DNA of 54,003 bases from JASLCR01 sp964384345 (GTDB lineage: Bacteria; Patescibacteriota; Saccharimonadia; Saccharimonadales; Saccharimonadaceae). The DNA lies in assembly GCA_964384345.1 (NCBI GenBank), contig CAYLKD010000007.1:1-54003 (forward strand), given 5' to 3'. Shown here in pieces: positions 49,444 to 54,003 of the stretch (position 1 is its first letter; each line of letters begins with the position of its first letter). Made by a program: the position numbers and the translations under genes. The notes under the pieces were generated by a model. The model did no database searches and was not told the origin of the DNA. It saw only the letters and a list, made by a program, of their open reading frames with translations.

Positions 49444-50064
49444 TCATTCTCTACCATTATTAACCTCCCTAAAATGATTTATTGGTCTGGTGACCAAACG
49501 AAGGTTTTCTGCTTGGAAGAACCGTGATGCATATTGCTCCGACGCACTAGGGTGATTTTTGAGAGCACTTGATACCTCGTGACAAACTTCCCGTAACTGG
49601 TCTTCTGGTACTATGTCAGCTGCTAAAAAATTTACAACAGCTATGAGGTTTGCGGTCTGCGTAATATGCAGTAAAGGACTCTCAAGCAACGCTTTTGCTG
49701 CGGCAGTTCCGCCCAGATGCATAGCTATATGGATCCTGGTAGCTGGTATATTGTGTTCTAGATCTGCATTGTTCACGTAACGCCATTCATTTGCTACGAG
49801 CAAAGTTGGAGGACGTAATTGTCGTAATTGCTTTGCCTGTGCACTCAAGAGTGCTGCATGTTCTGGTGTGTCATTAAATAGGTACGGCTGCATTAGCAAA
49901 GTCATCGGTAAGATTTTACCGCCAAGCTTGCGCAGAGCTTGTTCATTCAAGAATGCAGTAAGTATTTCATTGAGCGGCTCGGAGGGTTCAAGTTTTATAA
50001 CGGCCTGTTGGGTTGGTCGTCGTTCTGCAGATGGTTCATGCGAACCAGATCGTGCACTACTCAT
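49444..50064 (-). CDS. Hypothetical protein (206 aa)
   Basis: Unrecognised soluble protein, mostly helical, with no signal peptide or membrane segment. A Ser/Arg-rich N-terminus precedes a core with an RYVNNADLEHN segment and a C-terminal RFFQAENLRLVTRPINHFRE. I use ATG 50062-50064, lying after the methyltransferase stop, because the longer frame overlaps that gene. It lies between the methyltransferase and hisS and may be cotranscribed with both. Confidence 0.5.
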   Translation of the reverse strand: MSSARSGSHEPSAERRPTQQAVIKLEPSEPLNEILTAFLNEQALRKLGGKILPMTLLMQPYLFNDTPEHAALLSAQAKQLRQLRPPTLLVANEWRYVNNADLEHNIPATRIHIAMHLGGTAAAKALLESPLLHITQTANLIAVVNFLAADIVPEDQLREVCHEVSSALKNHPSASEQYASRFFQAENLRLVTRPINHFREVNNGRE

Positions 50065-50078
50065 GCTACTACTATGAC

Positions 50079-50603
50079 TTATAATGCGTGCACGCGCAAC
50101 CATTCATACATAACGATACCAGCCGCGACACCGACATTGATTGACCGTGTGCTGCCAAGTTGTTCAATCGCGACAATTTGAGCCGCGCGCATCAGTAACT
50201 CATCGGATAATCCTGGTCCTTCGGCACCGAAAACTAGGAGGGCATTTTTTGGCATGGTTGTTTCAGCGAGCGGTTGTGAACCGGCGACATTGTCGACAGC
50301 GACGAGAGCAAAGTCATGCTGCTCTGCATACTCCGCAAGATCTGCGACTGACGCATGGTATACAACATGCAGGTACTTGTCAGTCATCATAGCCCCGCGC
50401 TTGTTCCACTGCCTACTCCCAACAACATGAACAGTGCGCACGCCAAATGCATTCGCGGAGCGAACTATTGTTCCCATGTTGTAGTCTCGCGTGACGTTTT
50501 CGATTGCGATTTCAAGACAAACACCTCGCTCATCGAGTTGCTGTACAATTTCTAGTATATCAACGCCTTTGAATTCATCTATGACGTTACGTCTGTCTAC
50601 CAT
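50079..50603 (-). CDS. SpoU/TrmH-family RNA methyltransferase
   Basis: SAM-dependent 2'-O-methyltransferase acting on tRNA or rRNA. All three SPOUT motifs are visible: NMGTIVRSANAFG (motif 1), ALLVFGAEGPGLS (motif 2) and GSTRSINVGVAAGIVMYEW (motif 3), forming the knotted SAM site. Length 174. It starts 26 bases after a tRNA-Leu gene on the same strand, so the tRNA and methyltransferase may share a transcript. Which nucleotide it modifies cannot be told from sequence. Confidence 0.9.
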   Translation of the reverse strand: MVDRRNVIDEFKGVDILEIVQQLDERGVCLEIAIENVTRDYNMGTIVRSANAFGVRTVHVVGSRQWNKRGAMMTDKYLHVVYHASVADLAEYAEQHDFALVAVDNVAGSQPLAETTMPKNALLVFGAEGPGLSDELLMRAAQIVAIEQLGSTRSINVGVAAGIVMYEWLRVHAL

Positions 50604-50628
50604 ATATTAAATGATTCTCGAAAATTCG

Positions 50629-50715
50629 TGGTGCGGATAAGAGGACTTGAACCTCCACGACCCGAGGGTCACTAGCACCTGAAGCTAGCGCGTCTACCAA
50701 TTCCGCCATATCCGC
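50629..50715 (-). tRNA. tRNA-Leu(CAG)
   Basis: Long-variable-arm leucine tRNA with anticodon CAG in the loop TTCAGGT closed by CTAGC/GCTAG. Acceptor GCGGATA pairs with TATCCGC, the T-arm is GAGGTTCAAGTCCTC, and the CCA end is encoded. An extended -10 (TGTTATACT) lies upstream. Confidence 0.95.
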
Positions 50716-50753
50716 ATAAATTGAGCCTTGTGTAGTATAACAGCTTGATTTAA

Positions 50754-51719
50754 TTATTGACCAGTCGCTGCAATAGACGCAAAGACCGCCAAGCTATCCG
50801 GGTCATCACCGGGCGTACCGACTCGTAACGGGTCGGATGCATCTGTTGTGTAGTGGTGAAACCTATCGACATACCACGGCCCACTTTCACCATATTTTGC
50901 ATGAAAATAACATGATGCCATCGTACCGTTTGGCAAGTTGCGCATAAATGCATCTGTTTCACTCAGCCATTGAGGGCGCACTTGGTGATTTGAGGTAAAT
51001 GGATGTGCACCGTATTCCCCAAATGCAATTGGTTTTGAATATTGGCTACATAATGCGGGAGCATTGCCGCATAAATATGCCATCGTGCGAGCCGTGCCCG
51101 TACCGCCAGTTTTTGGATCTGGCAAATAGTATGGATCGCTGGCATCACGCACGAATCGATACGGATCTATGCCCACAAAATCAAAGTGACCATCTGTCGG
51201 ATAATAATTTGCGTAGTTTTGTCCCGTATAATATGTTGTTCCCATCAAAATCGGTCCAAATGATACGTTTGCGGGATTTTGAGCATTCGCTTGCTTTAAA
51301 CTCCATATCCGTGAAACACCAGCTGCATAATCTTGCGCAGTGCTGCTCCCTAATTTGTTGTTGTCAACTTCGTGAATCCAGGTAACGAGTAATCGATGTG
51401 ACGACGGTACGGATGCAAAAAATGAGGCGATTGTTGCATCAGCAGCACCCGACAAAACATTTGCAACGCTCGGTGATGAAAATGATAACCAGGTGGCACG
51501 TAAACCGACGTCCTGCTGTGCGCTGGAAGAGGAGAACGCCGACGGAAATGAGCCGTCGTATCTGCGTATGATTTGTACTCTGGCTTTTGAGTTCACGGCT
51601 TGCATCGCGGTTTGTAGTGATGACCAGTCGCTGTCATTAGCGCCGACAAGCATACTACTCGGAACAAGAGATTGTGAGATTTGTGTGGCCATAAGTAGTT
51701 TACGTGAGGCAGTAGACAT
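50754..51719 (-). CDS. Glycoside-hydrolase-like protein (GH26-type)
   Basis: Barrel protein with LLVTWIHEVDNN, where Glu is the expected acid/base, and KPIAFGEYGAHPF, where Glu is the expected nucleophile, the arrangement of GH26-type glycanases. Length 321. No signal peptide or TM anchor is seen at the chosen start, which is odd for an extracellular enzyme; the gene may act inside the cell or be exported unconventionally. A TATAAT lies 22 bases upstream and there is no Shine-Dalgarno. It is related in type to the anchored protein at 24902. Confidence 0.6.
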   Translation of the reverse strand: MSTASRKLLMATQISQSLVPSSMLVGANDSDWSSLQTAMQAVNSKARVQIIRRYDGSFPSAFSSSSAQQDVGLRATWLSFSSPSVANVLSGAADATIASFFASVPSSHRLLVTWIHEVDNNKLGSSTAQDYAAGVSRIWSLKQANAQNPANVSFGPILMGTTYYTGQNYANYYPTDGHFDFVGIDPYRFVRDASDPYYLPDPKTGGTGTARTMAYLCGNAPALCSQYSKPIAFGEYGAHPFTSNHQVRPQWLSETDAFMRNLPNGTMASCYFHAKYGESGPWYVDRFHHYTTDASDPLRVGTPGDDPDSLAVFASIAATGQ

Positions 51720-51762
51720 ATATTGTTAGTCTTTTAAACTTATTATACTTGTCTAGTCACGC

Positions 51763-53358
51763 TCAAAGAATCTGAAGCGCATCAGATGTGTTAGGTGATA
51801 AATCAGTTTTTATAGACGAAGCCAATTTTTTGAGATCAACATTTGATTTTACTTCTGGATTTAATACGCCGCGAGGGTCGAAAATTGCACGCAGTTGCGA
51901 GTACAGATGCTGTACGGAGGCGTCAGTAATTTTGTGTGTACTGTAGCTTTGTAACTTTCCTTCTGCGTACTGCCCGGCTATGTGACCTCCAAATCGAGCA
52001 ACAAGTTGCGCATAGTCATCGGTCAATTTGATAACAGCTTGCTTACCGCCAACCGATCCGAGGTTTAGCATTGGTCGAGCGCTCCACAACTCATCGAGCG
52101 GAAGCCCATAAAATGGCAATGCAATGTGGTGCTTAATCGCTAACTCATTCGCTGCAGTAAGGAATTCTTCAAATCGTTCGGCAGGAACAAATGCACCATC
52201 AAACAACGGCGTGCTGTGGGACTGACCGCTTGCGAGTGTACTCATTGTCTTGAGCGTAATAATATTTGCGAGTGGACCACCTGTAAGATCGTCAGATGTC
52301 TCAATGGTTGCAGGTGCTTTAGCTAGTAACTTAACGATTTTCTTGAGTTTCTTCGCACGTGCTCTTTCGGTCACATCGGTAAGATATGCAACCAATATAG
52401 CTCCTGGAAGCTGCTTTGGATCTTTGATAAATGAATATTGTTTACCGCTCTGTATAACTCGGTTGATGATTTCACCGTCATAATATTCGAGTCTACCCAT
52501 TGGGAGCTTACTCATATCGTCGATCGCGTCGCGTGCATCTGCGGCACTCGCGAAACTCGCAACGATAACTGCAGTTTTGTCATTGTGATAATCAGCTTTA
52601 AGAATCATCTCTGAAATAATACCGAGTGTGCCCTGACTCCCGACGAACAATGGGCTGAGGTCAATACTTCCATCTTTATTTTTTACCCTGGCAAGTGCAC
52701 TATATCCCGATGCATCGCGCTCATCAAGCGTATCGAGCAGTGTAGCGTTCTCTTCGATAAGTGTATCGACGGCGCGGTAAATATCCGCTTCGAGGCCGTC
52801 TTGGCCCTTCTTTTTATTAAATTCGCGCTTAGACAGACGTGATGTTTGTATAACATCACCGCTCGCTAGTACAACTTCAAGGCGATCAATCATTTGATAC
52901 ACTGCTTCGTCGTGATGACTTGCCACAATGCCACCGATAGTGGCATCTTGATGATCAAACTGTAATGAAGGAAAATCGAAGCCCTGCAACCCAAGCGCAG
53001 ATCTAAGTGCAGCGAGACGAACCCCTGGTTGTACTCTCAGTAATTTCTGCTTACCGTCAAACTCGAGAATGGCATACATATGTGTCCCAAGTGGCATAAT
53101 AACCCCTTGACCTGATGCTGCACCAGTTGTATCGGTTCCAGCACCGCGCGCTGTTGTAGCTAAAATGTGACCTTTTTCAGCTAATTGCCACGAGAAACGC
53201 AGCATTTTGCGCACATCACTCGTATTCATTGGGTGAACAACCATTTCTGGCTTAACGCTAAATGGACTACTGTCAGTGGAAAAATGTCGCAAGGAAGCAT
53301 CATCATCGACAACTTCACCGACTAAATGCTGGTTGAGATACATCGCTAGTTTGTTCAT
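51763..53358 (-). CDS. FAD-linked oxidase (GlcD/D-lactate dehydrogenase-like)
   Basis: Flavoprotein oxidoreductase of the vanillyl-alcohol-oxidase/PCMH superfamily, most like GlcD or D-lactate dehydrogenase. The FAD-binding half has ARGAGTDTTGAA (a variant of the usual RGAGTGxSGG) and QDATIGGIVASHHDEA; the C-terminal cap ends FDPRGVLNPEVK, typical of the family. Length 531. The ribosome site AAAGGGG is close to the ATG. The physiological substrate, perhaps lactate or glycolate, is uncertain. Confidence 0.8.
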   Translation of the reverse strand: MNKLAMYLNQHLVGEVVDDDASLRHFSTDSSPFSVKPEMVVHPMNTSDVRKMLRFSWQLAEKGHILATTARGAGTDTTGAASGQGVIMPLGTHMYAILEFDGKQKLLRVQPGVRLAALRSALGLQGFDFPSLQFDHQDATIGGIVASHHDEAVYQMIDRLEVVLASGDVIQTSRLSKREFNKKKGQDGLEADIYRAVDTLIEENATLLDTLDERDASGYSALARVKNKDGSIDLSPLFVGSQGTLGIISEMILKADYHNDKTAVIVASFASAADARDAIDDMSKLPMGRLEYYDGEIINRVIQSGKQYSFIKDPKQLPGAILVAYLTDVTERARAKKLKKIVKLLAKAPATIETSDDLTGGPLANIITLKTMSTLASGQSHSTPLFDGAFVPAERFEEFLTAANELAIKHHIALPFYGLPLDELWSARPMLNLGSVGGKQAVIKLTDDYAQLVARFGGHIAGQYAEGKLQSYSTHKITDASVQHLYSQLRAIFDPRGVLNPEVKSNVDLKKLASSIKTDLSPNTSDALQIL

Positions 53359-53395
53359 ATGTCCCCTTTATTCCTCTAATAATACCACAACCGTT

Positions 53396-53423
53396 TTGCG
53401 ACGAGAGATATTTTTGCTATAGT
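53396..53423 (+). promoter_or_regulatory. Promoter of tRNA-Leu(UAG)
   Basis: TTGCGA (53396-53401), 16 bp, TATAGT (53418-53423) with an extended TGC just before the -10. Confidence 0.65.
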
Positions 53424-53437
53424 AAAAAAGCTACTAC

Positions 53438-53522
53438 GCGGATGTGGTGGAATTGGTAGACACGCTAGCCTTAGGAGCTAGTGCCTCCGGGCGTGAAGGT
53501 TCAAGTCCTTTCATCCGTACCA
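53438..53522 (+). tRNA. tRNA-Leu(UAG)
   Basis: Leucine tRNA with anticodon TAG in the loop CTTAGGA closed by CTAGC/GCTAG. Acceptor GCGGATG pairs with CATCCGT (G.U at the first pair), the T-arm is GAAGGTTCAAGTCCTTT, and the CCA end is encoded. A terminator follows at 53527-53553. Confidence 0.95.
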
Positions 53523-53526
53523 TACT

Positions 53527-53553
53527 AAAAACCAGACGATCAGTCTGGTTTTT
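53527..53553. terminator. Terminator after tRNA-Leu(UAG)
   Basis: AAAACCAGAC (53528-53537) pairs with GTCTGGTTTT (53543-53552), followed by further T. It works in both directions. Confidence 0.85.
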
Positions 53554-53587
53554 AGTTTATAAAAATAAATATACTGTGTTGCACACA

Positions 53588-53611
53588 AAAAGACGCCTTA
53601 CGACGTCTTTT
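53588..53611 (-). terminator. Terminator overlapping the rsmD stop codon
   Basis: AAAAGACG (53588-53595) pairs with CGTCTTTT (53604-53611); the rsmD stop codon lies in the 8-base loop. Confidence 0.75.
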
Positions 53612-54003
53612 CATTTCGGAAATAAGTGAGAAAAGCATTTCCATAACTACGATTGTCCACCACAACAATTCCGTCTTGAACTGGCACCTCACCTATTCCT
53701 GGATGTGATAATATCATACTTCCTTTTGGTTTGAGAAGATCAAAAAGCTTAAGCACTGTGGATAACTGTACGTCTTGATAGGGTGGATCGGCAAAAATAA
53801 TATCAAATTTCTCTTCTTTCGCTGTCTCAATCCACGACGCTATACTAGCTTGGACAACGCTTGTTTGCGTATCTATGCCTAAAAGCTGAATGTTTTGTCG
53901 TATAATTTGCGAAGCGATACGATCTTTTTCTACAAATACCGCTGATACTGCTCCTCTGCTAATGGCATCAATACCGATACTACCTGAACCGGCAAAAGCA
54001 TCA
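53598..54003 (-). CDS. rsmD: 16S rRNA (guanine-N2)-methyltransferase RsmD, partial
   Basis: SAM-dependent methyltransferase modifying G966 of 16S rRNA. The visible C-terminal 134 residues begin DAFAGSGSIGIDAISRGA (the SAM-binding motif I) and include FDIIFADPPYQD, the catalytic DPPY motif. The N-terminus is cut off by the window edge at 54003. The stop TAA at 53598-53600 lies inside the terminator hairpin. Confidence 0.85.
   Translation of the reverse strand, partial: DAFAGSGSIGIDAISRGAVSAVFVEKDRIASQIIRQNIQLLGIDTQTSVVQASIASWIETAKEEKFDIIFADPPYQDVQLSTVLKLFDLLKPKGSMILSHPGIGEVPVQDGIVVVDNRSYGNAFLTYFRNEKTS

Noticed and set aside
1..54003. CRISPR array
   Set aside because: No regularly spaced direct repeats and no cas genes were seen.

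Overview
The window looks like chromosomal DNA of a Candidatus Saccharibacteria (TM7)-type Patescibacterium, carrying almost the whole str-S10-spc-alpha ribosomal supercluster on the minus strand. The taxonomic reading rests on four things: gene content typical of a reduced genome, absence of ribosomal protein L30 (rpmD) between rpsE and rplO (a known hallmark of the candidate phyla radiation), use of TGA as a normal stop (which argues against Gracilibacteria and Absconditabacteria), and small VanY-type and glycoside-hydrolase-like surface proteins beside housekeeping genes. It is inferred, since no 16S rRNA is present.

Layout. 1-2.7 kb is the edge of an integrated phage-like element: a minus-strand recombination operon (small ORF, Rad52/Erf-like annealing protein, YqaJ exonuclease, two small ORFs), a heavily structured noncoding stretch, and a broken tRNA-Thr 5' half that looks like the integration junction. 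2.7-7 kb holds small unknown proteins and a trpS-rluD-holB-TPR run. 7.04-7.66 kb is a roughly 0.58 kb structured RNA gene on the plus strand with a strong promoter and terminator; I could not assign it to a known family. 7.7-23.2 kb is the ribosomal block, transcribed right to left: rplC-D-W-B, rpsS, rplV, rpsC, rplP, rpmC, rpsQ, rplN-X-E, rpsN-H, rplF-R, rpsE, rplO, secY, a sortase, a second structured noncoding stretch, then infA, rpmJ, rpsM-K-D, rpoA, rplQ, rplM, rpsI.

23.3-28.7 kb is an accessory island splitting rpsJ from rplC: two glycoside-hydrolase-like proteins, one atypical small membrane protein with structured UTRs, and tandem VanY carboxypeptidases. 28.7-46 kb continues with rpsJ, tuf, an NDH-2-like oxidoreductase, a hydrolase, membrane proteins, fusA, rpsG, a 58-residue membrane protein overlapping both neighbours, rpsL, rpoC, rpoB and clpP. 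46-54 kb holds a lipoprotein, tig, hisS, an unknown gene, a SpoU methyltransferase, two tRNA-Leu genes, a GH26-like protein, a FAD-linked oxidase and a partial rsmD.

Functionally this is the core of transcription and translation (RNA polymerase alpha, beta and beta-prime, EF-Tu, EF-G, IF-1, most ribosomal proteins, SecY) plus protein quality control (trigger factor, ClpP under a CIRCE-like operator). The most notable observations are the unassigned structured RNAs, loss of both zinc sites in RpoC, an NKIN instead of NKxD motif in EF-G, a CIRCE-like site on clpP, repeated promoter-to-ATG spacing that implies leaderless mRNAs, and the overlapping 58-residue protein between rpsL and rpsG.
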